This document shows, piece by piece, positions 1 to 8,658 of a stretch of DNA of 36,373 bases (its first letter is position 1; each line of letters begins with the position of its first letter). Under the pieces are notes generated by a model. That model was not told where the DNA came from and did not search any database. It saw only the letters and a program-made list of their open reading frames with translations. The stretch spans positions 19,307 through 55,679 of the forward strand of contig JAJZDE010000001.1 of the NCBI GenBank assembly GCA_021828745.1, given 5' to 3'. The translations under genes were made by a program, and so were the position numbers. This DNA is from Pseudomonadota bacterium (lineage in GTDB: Bacteria > Pseudomonadota > Gammaproteobacteria > Burkholderiales > Ferrovaceae).

Positions 1-370
1 TGCTTCCCTGCGTAACTACCATTGGGACAACATCAAGCCGCAGGTGGATCATGTCATTTTCCCCGATGGCAAGCGTCTGATCGTATTGGCGGAAGGGCGT
101 CTGGTCAATCTGGGGTGTGCGACGGGACACCCGAGTTTTGTGATGTCTGCTTCTTTCACCAATCAGGTCATGGCCCAGATCGAATTATGGAACAATCACG
201 GCACCTATCCGGTGGGTGTGTACATTCTTCCCAAGGCGCTGGACGAGAAGGTGGCACGCCTGCATTTGAAGCGCATTGGCGTGCAGCTCACCTTGTTGAC
301 GGAAAAGCAGGCCGAATACCTCAACCTGCCGGTCACGGGGCCCTACAAACCCGAGCATTACCGGTATTGA
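1..370 (+). CDS. ahcY: S-adenosylhomocysteinase, C-terminal part
   Basis: Only the last 122 residues are present; the reading frame enters at base 2 and the 5' part lies outside the window. The enzyme reversibly hydrolyses S-adenosylhomocysteine to adenosine and homocysteine in the cytoplasm, using bound NAD. The visible part contains the family's [18 protein letters not shown] stretch, the [12 protein letters not shown] segment and the diagnostic C-terminus ending KPEHYRY, whose Lys and Tyr contact NAD of the neighbouring subunit in known structures. metF follows after 4 bases, so the two are surely one operon: AhcY removes the methylation by-product and MetF supplies the methyl group to remake methionine. 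An SAH riboswitch is possible upstream but would be outside the window. Confidence 0.97.
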   Translation, partial: ASLRNYHWDNIKPQVDHVIFPDGKRLIVLAEGRLVNLGCATGHPSFVMSASFTNQVMAQIELWNNHGTYPVGVYILPKALDEKVARLHLKRIGVQLTLLTEKQAEYLNLPVTGPYKPEHYRY

Positions 371-374
371 AGCC

Positions 375-1220
375 ATGAATCACGTGCATCACGAGCGGGT
401 GTTCAGTTTTGAATTTTTCCCCCCCAAGACCTCCGAGGGGGCGGAGAAACTTCGTCACACCCGGCGCCAGCTGGCGCAACTCGAGCCTGCTTTTTTTTCC
501 GTGACCTATGGCGCGGGGGGGACTACCCAGGACCGTACCCTCGAAACCGTGATAGAGATTCAGCAGGAGGGATATCCTGCTGCGCCCCACCTGTCCTGTA
601 TCGGCGCGACACGAGACGGTTTGCGCCAAGTCCTGGCACAATACCGTCACCACGGTATTCGTCATTTGGTGGCCTTGCGCGGGGACTTGCCTTCCGGCAC
701 TCTGGGTGGTGGCGAATTTCGTTACGCCAGCGACCTGGTACGTTTCGTGCGTGAAGAAACGGGCGACCACTTTTTCATTGAAGTGGCCGCCTATCCCGAG
801 GTGCATCCGCAAGCACGCTCGGCGCAGGAAGGCATTCGCCACTTTCGGGAAAAAGTCGAGGCGGGCGCTGATTCGGCCATTACCCAGTATTTTTATAATC
901 CGGACGCTTACTTCAGTTTTGTGGAGGACTGCGATGCGGCAGGGATCACCGTGCCGATTGTGCCAGGGATCATGCCCATCGCCAATTTTTCACAATTGAG
1001 TCGCTTTTCCGAGGCCTGCGGTGCTGAGATTCCGCGCTGGATCCGCCAAAAAATGCAGGGATACGGGGATGACAGCGCTTCCATCAAGGCCTTTGGCCTG
1101 GAAGTGGTCACTCACTTATGCGACCGGTTGCTGGAGGGAGGAGCGCCTGGGCTACACTTTTACACCATGAACAGTGCCGGGCTGACTGCAGTCATCTGGG
1201 AACGGCTGCATTTGACTTGA
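375..1220 (+). CDS. metF: Methylenetetrahydrofolate reductase
   Basis: A 281-residue protein that reduces 5,10-methylene-THF to 5-methyl-THF with FAD, the methyl donor for methionine synthase. The N-terminus carries the FSFEFFPPKT signature (residues 11-20), whose Glu is the catalytic acid in the family, followed by SVTYGAGGTTQDRT. Later motifs include HLVALRGDLP and the ITQYFYNPDAYFSFVEDC stretch typical of the TIM barrel. Length matches the bacterial short form with no regulatory domain. The ATG lies 4 bases after the ahcY stop, supporting cotranscription. The gene ends 22 bases from the convergent methyltransferase gene, and no strong terminator is visible between them. Confidence 0.97.
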   Translation: MNHVHHERVFSFEFFPPKTSEGAEKLRHTRRQLAQLEPAFFSVTYGAGGTTQDRTLETVIEIQQEGYPAAPHLSCIGATRDGLRQVLAQYRHHGIRHLVALRGDLPSGTLGGGEFRYASDLVRFVREETGDHFFIEVAAYPEVHPQARSAQEGIRHFREKVEAGADSAITQYFYNPDAYFSFVEDCDAAGITVPIVPGIMPIANFSQLSRFSEACGAEIPRWIRQKMQGYGDDSASIKAFGLEVVTHLCDRLLEGGAPGLHFYTMNSAGLTAVIWERLHLT

Positions 1221-1242
1221 GAGGGGGCGAGTTTTCTGACCC

Positions 1243-2403
1243 TTACAGTCCCAGACGGATCAATGCCGACTCATTTTCGGGGCCCCGACCCAGTACCAAC
1301 ACCTTGAACAATTCGCCCATTTCTGCCGGACTCAGGAGTTTTTGGACCGCACTGACGGCGCGATAGTCAGTATTGGTTTCTCCGTGTACTTTTTCCAGTT
1401 CATGAAGAATCCCTTCTTCAATTAACCAGGCCGCCTGTGTCTGCCAGGTTTCGACGTGCATGCCTGCCCGACGGGCCGCCCGGACAACCCGGGTAAAGTC
1501 CACATGAGCCGTGATGTCCTGAAGTCCGGGATAAAGAAAAGGGTCGCCATGGGCATGATGTCGATAGTGACACATCAACGTACCGCCACTGCGTTGGGGA
1601 TGGATGAATTCGCGTGCCGGAAAACCGTAATCGATAAAAAAAGCCCGACCGGCCTTCAACGTCTGGCCCAACAACGTCATCAGCCCTTCTGCAGCCAGCG
1701 CAACTTCCGTGTCATAAGGTTCGGGGTAGCCGGCCATGATTGGCATTCCCTCGAGGATGGGGGAACCCTCCGGGAGGGGGCGAGTTTGCCAGCGCCAGCC
1801 CTCTTCTCCCACCGCGATGCCCCATTGGTGCCATTGCCCATCCTGCCAACGTACTCGCTGGACGGGTAGGGCATCCAGCACTTCATTGGCCAGCACGACC
1901 CCTTCGAGTTCCGTCGGCCAATGTTCCAGCCATTCCACTTTGCGTTGCAAGGCCGGAGGCAACTGACGGATTTTTTCCTGCTGTCGCTGTCGCAAGTCAG
2001 TGCTTACTTCCAGGATGGCATAACGTTTCGGCAGGCAATCCTGTTTTTCCAGGGCTTTCAACAGGTCTTGGGCCAACTGTCCCGTTCCGGCACCCAATTC
2101 AAGTATCGTGGTTTCCTGTGAATTCAATTGCCCGAGGGTGCGCGCGAGGGGGTGGGCCAAGGTACGGGCAAAGAGGGGGGTCATCTCCGGGGCCGTGGTA
2201 AAGTCTCCGGCGGGGCCTAATTTGACCGATCCTGCCGCATAATATCCCAATCCGGGGGCGTAAAGAAGTTGGTTCATGAAATCGGCAAAGTCGATCCATC
2301 CCCCGGCCCTGTCGATGGTTTCGTTGATATGCCGGATCAGTTGCTGACTGTGTTCTTTCGCTTCGACACTCGGCAACCATGCCTGGGTGGAATACCATTC
2401 CAA
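1243..2403 (-). CDS. MidA/NDUFAF7-like class I SAM-dependent methyltransferase
   Basis: About 386 residues of the COG1565 (DUF185) family. The N-terminal part has GGWIDFADFMNQLLYAPGLG, followed by FTTAPEMTPLFA, then the SAM-binding ILELGAGTGQLAQ motif and the later ANEVLDALPV stretch. The eukaryotic homologue NDUFAF7 (MidA) methylates an arginine of the complex I 49-kDa subunit; the bacterial substrate is not established. The open frame runs far upstream without a usable ATG. I placed the start at the TTG at 2403, because GAGG sits about 9 bases before it; TTG at 2418 or 2376 is also possible. The gene faces the small membrane protein and ttcA across about 80 bases and ends tail-to-tail with metF. 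Confidence 0.88.
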   Translation of the reverse strand: MEWYSTQAWLPSVEAKEHSQQLIRHINETIDRAGGWIDFADFMNQLLYAPGLGYYAAGSVKLGPAGDFTTAPEMTPLFARTLAHPLARTLGQLNSQETTILELGAGTGQLAQDLLKALEKQDCLPKRYAILEVSTDLRQRQQEKIRQLPPALQRKVEWLEHWPTELEGVVLANEVLDALPVQRVRWQDGQWHQWGIAVGEEGWRWQTRPLPEGSPILEGMPIMAGYPEPYDTEVALAAEGLMTLLGQTLKAGRAFFIDYGFPAREFIHPQRSGGTLMCHYRHHAHGDPFLYPGLQDITAHVDFTRVVRAARRAGMHVETWQTQAAWLIEEGILHELEKVHGETNTDYRAVSAVQKLLSPAEMGELFKVLVLGRGPENESALIRLGL

Positions 2404-2481
2404 CGGTTTAGCCCTCAAATAGCGCGCATCATACTCCCATTTGGTAGTATGGCGATGTTTACAAGATTTCAGGACATGACG

Positions 2482-2667
2482 ATGAGTTTTTTCTGGCAGA
2501 TTGCGGGGTTCTTCCTGCTCCTGAATGTTGCTTGGTACCTGACCTATTCGGACAGATTCTGGGTATACGTCAGCGGGTTTGTGCTCATGGGGTTCCTCAT
2601 GCTCTACTCCCTGTTCATCATCTTCAAAATTCTGCGCAAGGACGCACGCCCCTCTTCCGATGAATGA
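2482..2667 (+). CDS. Small two-helix membrane protein, function unknown
   Basis: A 61-residue ORF beginning at an ATG with AGGA seven bases upstream. In-frame ATGs at 2449, 2455 and 2476 have poorer spacing. Two hydrophobic stretches are visible, residues about 5-22 ([14 protein letters not shown]) and about 28-49 ([20 protein letters not shown]), followed by a basic and acidic tail. Its last codons overlap the ttcA start by 8 bases, which suggests translational coupling. I do not recognise the family. In several betaproteobacteria the space between the MidA-like gene and ttcA holds other short genes, so this may be a lineage-specific occupant. It is likely real because of the coupling, the Shine-Dalgarno and the hydrophobic pattern. 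Confidence 0.62.
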   Translation: MSFFWQIAGFFLLLNVAWYLTYSDRFWVYVSGFVLMGFLMLYSLFIIFKILRKDARPSSDE

Positions 2668-3577
2668 CACCCGCAGTTCCACCTTCATTCGCTTGCAGGA
2701 AAGACTGCGCAGTGCCTTGGGCAAGGCATTGGGAGATTACGCCATGATTCAGGATGGGGACACAGTCATGGTCTGTCTGAGCGGAGGGAAGGATTCGTAT
2801 GCCCTGTTGACGCTTCTGCTGGATCTGCAAAAGCGCGCGCCCATTGCTTTCAAACTCATCGCCGTCAATCTGGATCAGAAGCAGCCGGATTTTCCTGCGG
2901 ATGTTCTGCCCACCTATCTGGATCGGTTGGGCGTGGATTACCGAATCATCGATGCCGATACCTACGCCATCGTCAAGGAAAAAATCCCGGCGGGGAAAAC
3001 CACCTGCGCTCTCTGTTCACGCCTGCGCCGGGGGGTCCTGTACCGTACCGCCAAGGTATTGGGGGCCAACAAGATCGCCTTGGGGCACCATCGCGACGAC
3101 ATGGTGGAAACCTTCTTTCTCAACCTGTTTCATGGGGGACGACTGAAAGGCATGCCTCCCAAACTCGTGACCGACGACGGACATCATGTCGTGATCCGGC
3201 CGCTGGCCTATTGTCGCGAAGAAGATCTGGCCCGCTACGCGCGCGGGATGGGCTTTCCCATCATTCCCTGCAATCTGTGTGGTTCCCAGGAAAATTTGCA
3301 ACGCCAAGCCATCAAAAAGTGGTTGCAGGCGCAGGAAAAGGCGAATCCGGGACGAACCGACAATATCTTTCTGGGGTTGCAGTCGGTCACGCCCTCGCAT
3401 CTGGCTGACCGCGCGCTCTTTGACTTTGCCGGCTTGATTCCCTCGCACCAACCAGAACCGGGAGGAGATACACTCTTCGATCCCGCCGGTGAGCGAGGGG
3501 CACTGCATCTGTCTCATGCCGAAGGACGACATCTGCACTTCGTGAAAGCCGGAAATTTTGCTAGAATGAAAGATTGA
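2660..3577 (+). CDS. ttcA: tRNA 2-thiocytidine biosynthesis protein TtcA
   Basis: A 305-residue cytoplasmic enzyme that thiolates C32 of certain tRNAs using ATP and a [4Fe-4S] cluster. The PP-loop SGGKDS is at residues 41-46. The cluster-binding cysteines are visible as C116 and C119 (CALC) and in the CNLC motif at 204-207; [10 protein letters not shown] at 142-151 is also characteristic. Length is close to the E. coli protein (about 311). The start ATG lies inside the end of the preceding small membrane protein gene, overlapping by 8 bases. A larger open frame extends upstream, but homology begins here. A 40-base gap with a small hairpin separates it from the aminotransferase gene. Confidence 0.96.
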   Translation: MNDTRSSTFIRLQERLRSALGKALGDYAMIQDGDTVMVCLSGGKDSYALLTLLLDLQKRAPIAFKLIAVNLDQKQPDFPADVLPTYLDRLGVDYRIIDADTYAIVKEKIPAGKTTCALCSRLRRGVLYRTAKVLGANKIALGHHRDDMVETFFLNLFHGGRLKGMPPKLVTDDGHHVVIRPLAYCREEDLARYARGMGFPIIPCNLCGSQENLQRQAIKKWLQAQEKANPGRTDNIFLGLQSVTPSHLADRALFDFAGLIPSHQPEPGGDTLFDPAGERGALHLSHAEGRHLHFVKAGNFARMKD

Positions 3578-3588
3578 ATATGGAGAAT

Positions 3589-3604
3589 GCGCCCCAACGG
3601 GCGC
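3589..3604 (+). other. Short perfect hairpin between ttcA and the aminotransferase gene
   Basis: GCGCCC at 3589-3594 pairs with GGGCGC at 3599-3604 across the loop CAAC. No T-run follows, so it is not a typical intrinsic terminator. It lies just before the GAGGA Shine-Dalgarno of the next gene and could affect mRNA processing or translation. Confidence 0.4.
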
Positions 3605-3617
3605 TCGAGGACCCCCG

Positions 3618-4856
3618 ATGACTATCCAGTATCTTCCCCCCAGGAAAATCACTTCCTTCTATCCCCCCCAGCGCACCCTGATGGGCCCGGGCCCATCAGA
3701 AATCGCCCCTCGGGTGCTGGCGGCCATGTCCCTGCCCTGTATCGGGTACCTCGACCCGGTCTTTGTGGACATGATGGATGAATTGAAGATGCTGTTGCGT
3801 TATGCCTTTCAGACGGACAACGCACTGACTTTTCCGGCTTCTGGCCCTGGGTCCGTAGGCATGGAAATGTGCTTCGTCAATATGGTCAATCCTGGAGACA
3901 AGGTCATCGTGTGTCGGAACGGAGTGTTCGGTGGCCGCATGATCGAAAATGTGACACGCTGTGGTGGGACGCCTGTCGTCGTGGAAGATACCTGGGGTGA
4001 ACCGGTCGATCCGCAAAAACTTGAAGATGCCCTGAAGCAAAATCCGGATACCAAAGTGGTGGCCTTCGTCCATGCCGAAACCTCCACCGGTTGTATGTCC
4101 GATGCACGGACTCTGGTGGAAATCGCGCACCGCTACGGTGCCCTGACCATCGTGGATGCCGTCACCCAACTGGGCGGTGCGCCGCTCTACGTGGATGAAT
4201 GGGATATCGATGCCATCTACTCGGGTAGCCAGAAGTGCCTGTCCTGCACCCCGGGGTTGTCTCCCGTCTCCTATAACCAGCGGGTGGTGGATCTGGTCAA
4301 ACAACGCCAGACTCCCTCCCAGAGTTGGTTCATGGACCTCGACCTGGTATTGGGGTACTGGGGAAACACCAATCGTACTTACCACCACACGGCCCCCATC
4401 AATGGCTTGTTTGCCCTGCATGAATCCCTGGTGCTGCTGCGCGAGGAAGGTCTGGAAAATGCCTGGGCCCGCCATACCCGCCATTACCTCGCACTCAAAG
4501 CCGGACTGGAGGCCATGGGACTGACCTATCTGGTCAAGGAAGAATACCGGCTGCCCCAACTCAATGCCGTGCGTGTACCCGAAGGGGTAGATGAGGCCAG
4601 GGTGCGCAAAACCCTGCTCAGCGAATTCAATCTGGAAATCGGTGCAGGGTTGGGCCCCTTGGCCGGAAAAATCTGGCGCTTTGGACTGATGGGCTATTCA
4701 GCCAAGTCGGAAAATGTCATGTTATGTTTGTCCGCTCTGGGTTCCGTTCTCATGGATATGGGCTATCCCATCAAGGTGGGAGTGGCCGAAGCCGCCGCAC
4801 ATCAGTCTTATGCCGAGCAACACGCTCAGGCAGCCAAAAAAATCAAGGGATCCTGA
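3618..4856 (+). CDS. Class V aminotransferase, alanine/serine-glyoxylate type
   Basis: A 412-residue PLP enzyme. The N-terminal MGPGPSEIAPRVL and the PLP-lysine region SGSQKCLSCTPG, with Lys206, match alanine-glyoxylate and serine-glyoxylate aminotransferases (human AGT uses Lys209 in SGSQK). The FVHAETSTG segment and the VDAVTQLGG stretch carrying the cofactor Asp are also present. The likely reaction is transfer of an amino group from alanine or serine to glyoxylate, giving glycine. In an autotroph this would salvage phosphoglycolate carbon, but the sequence alone does not fix the donor. A GAGGA Shine-Dalgarno sits about 6 bases before the ATG. The 3' end overlaps the convergent cca gene by 14 bases. 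Confidence 0.9.
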   Translation: MTIQYLPPRKITSFYPPQRTLMGPGPSEIAPRVLAAMSLPCIGYLDPVFVDMMDELKMLLRYAFQTDNALTFPASGPGSVGMEMCFVNMVNPGDKVIVCRNGVFGGRMIENVTRCGGTPVVVEDTWGEPVDPQKLEDALKQNPDTKVVAFVHAETSTGCMSDARTLVEIAHRYGALTIVDAVTQLGGAPLYVDEWDIDAIYSGSQKCLSCTPGLSPVSYNQRVVDLVKQRQTPSQSWFMDLDLVLGYWGNTNRTYHHTAPINGLFALHESLVLLREEGLENAWARHTRHYLALKAGLEAMGLTYLVKEEYRLPQLNAVRVPEGVDEARVRKTLLSEFNLEIGAGLGPLAGKIWRFGLMGYSAKSENVMLCLSALGSVLMDMGYPIKVGVAEAAAHQSYAEQHAQAAKKIKGS

Positions 4857-6015
4857 AAGGCTCGCTGCGTTGTGCCGGCGGGAGCGCGCACAGCGCAGCA
4901 TGACGGGCATCGTGCACTCGTTGGGGAATGTCTGCCGGGGTCGGCGCCGAACGCACGAGTGAGGGAAGATCCAGTGCCTGACAGGCGGCGAGAGCGGCCT
5001 CACCCCGTGCGCTCAGGTTGGGTTGGAGATCTTTGAGAACTTCGCCCAGGCATTCTTGTAATTCAAGAAAGCGAAGGAATCTCTGCGGTCGCCTCCAGGC
5101 ATCACATCCTTCCAGAATGGGAAGCCATTGCGCCGGCTGCTGAGGAGACAAATGGCGACTGACGGGTCCCAGCGCGCAGGACAGTTCCGCCCACTGGCGT
5201 TGTTCCTTGCTCCAGCGCAGGTTTCTGGACCAGGTTTCAAGGAGTGGACGCCAGATTTGAAGGGAACTTCCGTGAAAGAGTGCCGAGAACCAGGCCGCCC
5301 AGCGCAGGGGTGGTCCCAATTGTCTCTGGGCTGCATGATCCACGGCATTTTTAGCCAGATCGCCCGTATGGATCCATAGGGGGTCGATGGCGGGAAAGAA
5401 TTTTTTCAGGGCCCCCCATTCGGCCAACGCGGCGAACATGCGCGCAGGGTTGGCCGTTTCCATGCCCTTGTTCAACTCCTGCAGAATGCGTTCGGGGACC
5501 AGGGCGTCTACTTCTCCGTTGTTGACCATTTGTCTCAAGAGCGCGATGGTTTCGGGGGCGACGGTAAAGTCAAAAGGCGCCAGTTTGGCCAGGAAGCGTG
5601 CAACGCGCAGAAGCCGGACCGGATCTTCGCTGAAAGCCGGGCTGACGTGACGCAGGGTACGATTTTCCAGATCAGTCAGTCCGCCGTAGGGATCGATCAA
5701 CCGATGGTTGGAGTCCCGCGCCATGGCATTGAGGGTGAGGTCACGGCGTTTCAGGTCTTCTTCCAAGGTGACAGTGGGGTCGGCATGAAGAGTGAAGCCG
5801 CGGTAGCCCGGGGCGGTTTTGCGTTCAGTGCGGGCCAGGGCGTATTCTTCGCGGGTGACAGGGTGCAGAAAAACGGGAAAATCCCGGCCGACCGGCTGAA
5901 ACCCCCGAGTTTCCAACTCTTCTGGGGTGGCGCCTACCACGACCCAATCCCGATCGGTGCTGGGCAGTCCCAACAATTCATCACGCAGGGCCCCCCCTAC
6001 TTCATAGATCTGCAT
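4843..6015 (-). CDS. cca: CCA-adding tRNA nucleotidyltransferase with degenerate HD region
   Basis: A 390-residue class II nucleotidyltransferase that builds or repairs the 3' CCA of tRNAs. The head domain has GGALRDELLG at residues 7-16, the metal-binding pair D21/D23 in DRDWVVVG, and the RRDLTLNAMA and EDPVRLLRVARF motifs. E. coli Cca carries an HD phosphohydrolase domain downstream; here the corresponding place reads FSALFHGSS, with His248 kept but the adjacent Asp replaced by Gly, so that activity is probably lost. The ATG shares one base with the slt stop (TAATG), so cca is translated from the slt transcript. It overlaps the aminotransferase gene tail-to-tail by 14 bases. Confidence 0.95.
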   Translation of the reverse strand: MQIYEVGGALRDELLGLPSTDRDWVVVGATPEELETRGFQPVGRDFPVFLHPVTREEYALARTERKTAPGYRGFTLHADPTVTLEEDLKRRDLTLNAMARDSNHRLIDPYGGLTDLENRTLRHVSPAFSEDPVRLLRVARFLAKLAPFDFTVAPETIALLRQMVNNGEVDALVPERILQELNKGMETANPARMFAALAEWGALKKFFPAIDPLWIHTGDLAKNAVDHAAQRQLGPPLRWAAWFSALFHGSSLQIWRPLLETWSRNLRWSKEQRQWAELSCALGPVSRHLSPQQPAQWLPILEGCDAWRRPQRFLRFLELQECLGEVLKDLQPNLSARGEAALAACQALDLPSLVRSAPTPADIPQRVHDARHAALCALPPAQRSEPFRIP

Positions 6016-7988
6016 TATTGGGCAGCATCCGATAAATTGTTCAGGAGGGTATGCAAGCGGTGACTAAGCGAGGGATGGAGGCGCTGTTCATAGACGACCT
6101 GATTGTAGAGCACCTGCTGGACATAATCCCGGGTTTCATCAAAAGGAATGTTTTCAAGGAAGGCGCGCGGGTCACCAATGCCGGCGGAAGCCCAGGTCTG
6201 CGCACGCAGGGGACCGGCGTTATAGCCCATCGTGGCGAGAATCGGATTGCCCAGAAGTTGGGTCAGATGATTCAGGTAATAGGTTCCCAGAAGAATGTTG
6301 GTGTCGGGTTGATCGACATCTTCGATGCGATAGTTCTTGAGACCGCTGCGTCGGGCTGCCCAGCGAGCCGTTGCCGGCATCAGTTGCATCAGGCCCTGGG
6401 CGCCGGTACGCGAACGGGCGATACTGAAAAAGCGACTCTCCTGCCGGATGAGCGCAAGGATCCAGGCTTCAGAGAGATGGTATTTGGAAGCATTGGCCTG
6501 AATTTGAGAGGGATAGGGATAGGGAAAGAGCAGGGTGATGTCTTTGGGTGAATCCGCACGCTCCGCGCTATGAATGCTTCGGTCATACCAGCCCAGTTGA
6601 AAAGCTTGCTGGGCGGCAGCCAGGCGTTGCAGAGGGGTCAGTGCGGACTCGATCTGATTCCACTCGCGCTGGGCCTCCGGCAGCAATCCCAGACGATAGA
6701 GGCGCAGGGGGCGCTCCAGTAGGGAGCGGGTTTCTTTTTGAACCTCCAGGTTCGGCTGTGCGGGGCGGGGCGGCAGGTGCAGATCCTGCCCCCGCTCTTC
6801 CAGAGCCAGTAGTCCATAATAGGACGAAGATTGAGCGACACGCTCGAGCAGGGTTTGAGCTTCCGCCGTGCGGTGTTCGCCTTCCAGGGCGCGCGCTTTC
6901 CAGTATTGCCAGACGGGTTTCTGGGCTATGGTGATCGGTAGGCAGGCCAGGGTGTCCAGAACGGTGGCCCAGTTCTGCTGGCGCAGGGCAACCCGAATTT
7001 CCCAGGACAGCCATTCGGCATCGGTGGGTTGGGGGGTTACCTGCTGAAACCACTCCAGAGATCGAGGATCCAGGTTCAAAGCTCCTTGAAGTGCAATCTG
7101 TTGCCAACCCCAGGTCCGATCCTCAGGGTCGAGATGGGCGGAAGTATCTGCCCACCAGGTCGCTGCGGCTTGTGGGTCATGGGCGGCCAGGCGGAGTGTG
7201 GCGTACAGCATGAGTTCACGTTGGGCACGGATGGAGTGGGCATCCATGGGGGGCGCATCATCCAGAAACTGGCGCGGACGGCCTGTGGCCAGTTTCAGGT
7301 CATCCTCATTCAAACCCTGGAAGGGCGGAAAGAAACTATTGATGTAACGCGCTTTTCTCAGTTGATTGCGGGACAGGGCGTGCCGCAGTGCCAGCCAGAG
7401 GTCATCCGTACGAATGCGATGGGCTGCGACCAATTGCCGGAATACCGGGTCACAGGAGTCGGGCCAGGGAGCATCGGAACGCCAATAGGTCACGGCTGTA
7501 TCGAAGAAGTCCGTCTGAGCATTGGCGAAGAGGGCTTGCCAGTGATAGCACTGAAGTGCAGGTTGGTGGGCGTCTTCCGGGCGGAACTGGGTTTCAAAGG
7601 TTTTCCAGTTTTGGTTTTGTCCCAATTGGGACAACCAATGGGCGCGCAACAAGGGCGTGAGCGGGCTGTTGGGGTAATCGCTGAAGAATTCCTGCATTTC
7701 CGGGACCAGATAGGCATTTTCCTGCATCAACCGTCCTTCCAGGGCCCAATATCGGGGATAATCGGACAGTTGACCTTGCGCTCGTGCTGCGATGGATTCG
7801 AGAGTGGTTTGATCATGCTGATCAAAAGCGTGCCGCGCGCGCAGCAATTCGTCATCGGTCAGAGGCTGCGCGGGAATGGGTTGCGCAGTGGCCGGTGGGT
7901 CGTCGGGCATGACCAGATCTGTGGCAGGGACGCTCAAGGGAGCAAGCCCAAGGAGCAGAAAGAAGAGACGAATCAGAAAACCGGACAA
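6015..7988 (-). CDS. slt: Soluble lytic murein transglycosylase
   Basis: About 657 residues, close to E. coli Slt70 (645). The start is best placed at the TTG at 7988: AGGT lies about 8 bases upstream, and the resulting N-terminus is a clean signal peptide (SGFLIRLFFLLLGLAPLSVPA, cleavage after VPA). An ATG at 8027 would put a polar segment before the signal. The long helical middle is followed by the C-terminal SLT domain with catalytic Glu517 in RQESRF, then AQGLMQLMPATA and MGYNAGP. The enzyme cleaves the MurNAc-GlcNAc bond in the periplasm, forming 1,6-anhydro ends. It is followed by cca with a one-base overlap and is divergent from the DUF2889 gene. Confidence 0.94.
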   Translation of the reverse strand: MSGFLIRLFFLLLGLAPLSVPATDLVMPDDPPATAQPIPAQPLTDDELLRARHAFDQHDQTTLESIAARAQGQLSDYPRYWALEGRLMQENAYLVPEMQEFFSDYPNSPLTPLLRAHWLSQLGQNQNWKTFETQFRPEDAHQPALQCYHWQALFANAQTDFFDTAVTYWRSDAPWPDSCDPVFRQLVAAHRIRTDDLWLALRHALSRNQLRKARYINSFFPPFQGLNEDDLKLATGRPRQFLDDAPPMDAHSIRAQRELMLYATLRLAAHDPQAAATWWADTSAHLDPEDRTWGWQQIALQGALNLDPRSLEWFQQVTPQPTDAEWLSWEIRVALRQQNWATVLDTLACLPITIAQKPVWQYWKARALEGEHRTAEAQTLLERVAQSSSYYGLLALEERGQDLHLPPRPAQPNLEVQKETRSLLERPLRLYRLGLLPEAQREWNQIESALTPLQRLAAAQQAFQLGWYDRSIHSAERADSPKDITLLFPYPYPSQIQANASKYHLSEAWILALIRQESRFFSIARSRTGAQGLMQLMPATARWAARRSGLKNYRIEDVDQPDTNILLGTYYLNHLTQLLGNPILATMGYNAGPLRAQTWASAGIGDPRAFLENIPFDETRDYVQQVLYNQVVYEQRLHPSLSHRLHTLLNNLSDAAQ

Positions 7989-8060
7989 GACGTGAACCTC
8001 ATGGGAAAAGCAGAACAGCGCCATCATTATGCGGGAATTTTTTCGGAAAAGGGAGGGGCT

Positions 8061-8597
8061 ATGCAGGAAGAACAGGAACAGCGGCAATTGCTACATCGGC
8101 GTGTCATCGAAGTGAATGGTTACGCACGGCCGGATGGCTGGTACGATGTGGAGGGCGTGTTGAGGGATGTCAAGGGGCATGATGTGGACATGGCAGAGGG
8201 ATCTCTGACGGCTGGAACGCCCATTCACGACATGTTTTTGCGCCTGACCGTGGACGATGCCATGATGATTCGCGAGGCGGAGGCGCGCATGACCAGCCGA
8301 CCCTATCCGGGGACCTGTGAAAAGATCGTTCCTGAATATTCCTCGTTGAAAGGGGTGACCATCGCTCCAGGATTTACCCGGATCGTACGGAATCGACTGG
8401 GCGGTATTCATGGGTGTACGCATTTGACGGAATTGGTGGGGGTCGTGGCGACGGTGGCTTTTCAAACCCGTTATGGCACGCTCTCGCCAGAGATGAAAGA
8501 ACGCCCTCCTCATCTGGATGGATGTCACGCCCTGGTCAGTACGGGCGAGGTGGTCGCGCGTTTTTACCCGCACTGGTCGCGGGCACGCGTCGAATAG
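8061..8597 (+). CDS. DUF2889 family protein
   Basis: A 178-residue protein starting at an ATG with a GGGAGGGG Shine-Dalgarno a few bases upstream. The same open frame continues upstream to 7029, but that part is antisense to slt and is not coding. The N-terminal third (LHRRVIEVNGYARPDGWYDV) and the GGIHGCTHLTEL motif at about residues 114-125 match the DUF2889 family, common in betaproteobacteria and of unknown biochemical role. The conserved Cys-His pair in GCTHL could bind metal, but this is speculation. No signal peptide or membrane segment is seen. It reads toward sucC, 61 bases ahead, and faces away from slt. Confidence 0.87.
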   Translation: MQEEQEQRQLLHRRVIEVNGYARPDGWYDVEGVLRDVKGHDVDMAEGSLTAGTPIHDMFLRLTVDDAMMIREAEARMTSRPYPGTCEKIVPEYSSLKGVTIAPGFTRIVRNRLGGIHGCTHLTELVGVVATVAFQTRYGTLSPEMKERPPHLDGCHALVSTGEVVARFYPHWSRARVE

Positions 8598-8613
8598 CGG
8601 GGAGGTTTTCAGG

Positions 8614-8619
8614 TACAAT
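8614..8619 (+). promoter_or_regulatory. Possible -10 element before sucC
   Basis: TACAAT lies 40 bases before the sucC ATG in the 61-base gap after the DUF2889 gene. No convincing -35 box is found at 16-18 bases upstream, so this is a weak prediction. Confidence 0.3.
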
Positions 8620-8658
8620 CCGTGTTTACAGGCTCCTTTCCTAGAGAAGACGTAGACC

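Noticed and set aside
2404..2724. N-terminal extension of the MidA-like frame
   Set aside because: It overlaps the small membrane protein and ttcA on the other strand and resembles no family N-terminus.
3696..4559. A 287-codon minus-strand frame
   Set aside because: It is a shadow of the aminotransferase gene with no motifs.
7029..8060. Upstream part of the long plus-strand frame ending in DUF2889
   Set aside because: It is antisense to slt, and the DUF2889 homology starts at the Shine-Dalgarno-led ATG at 8061.
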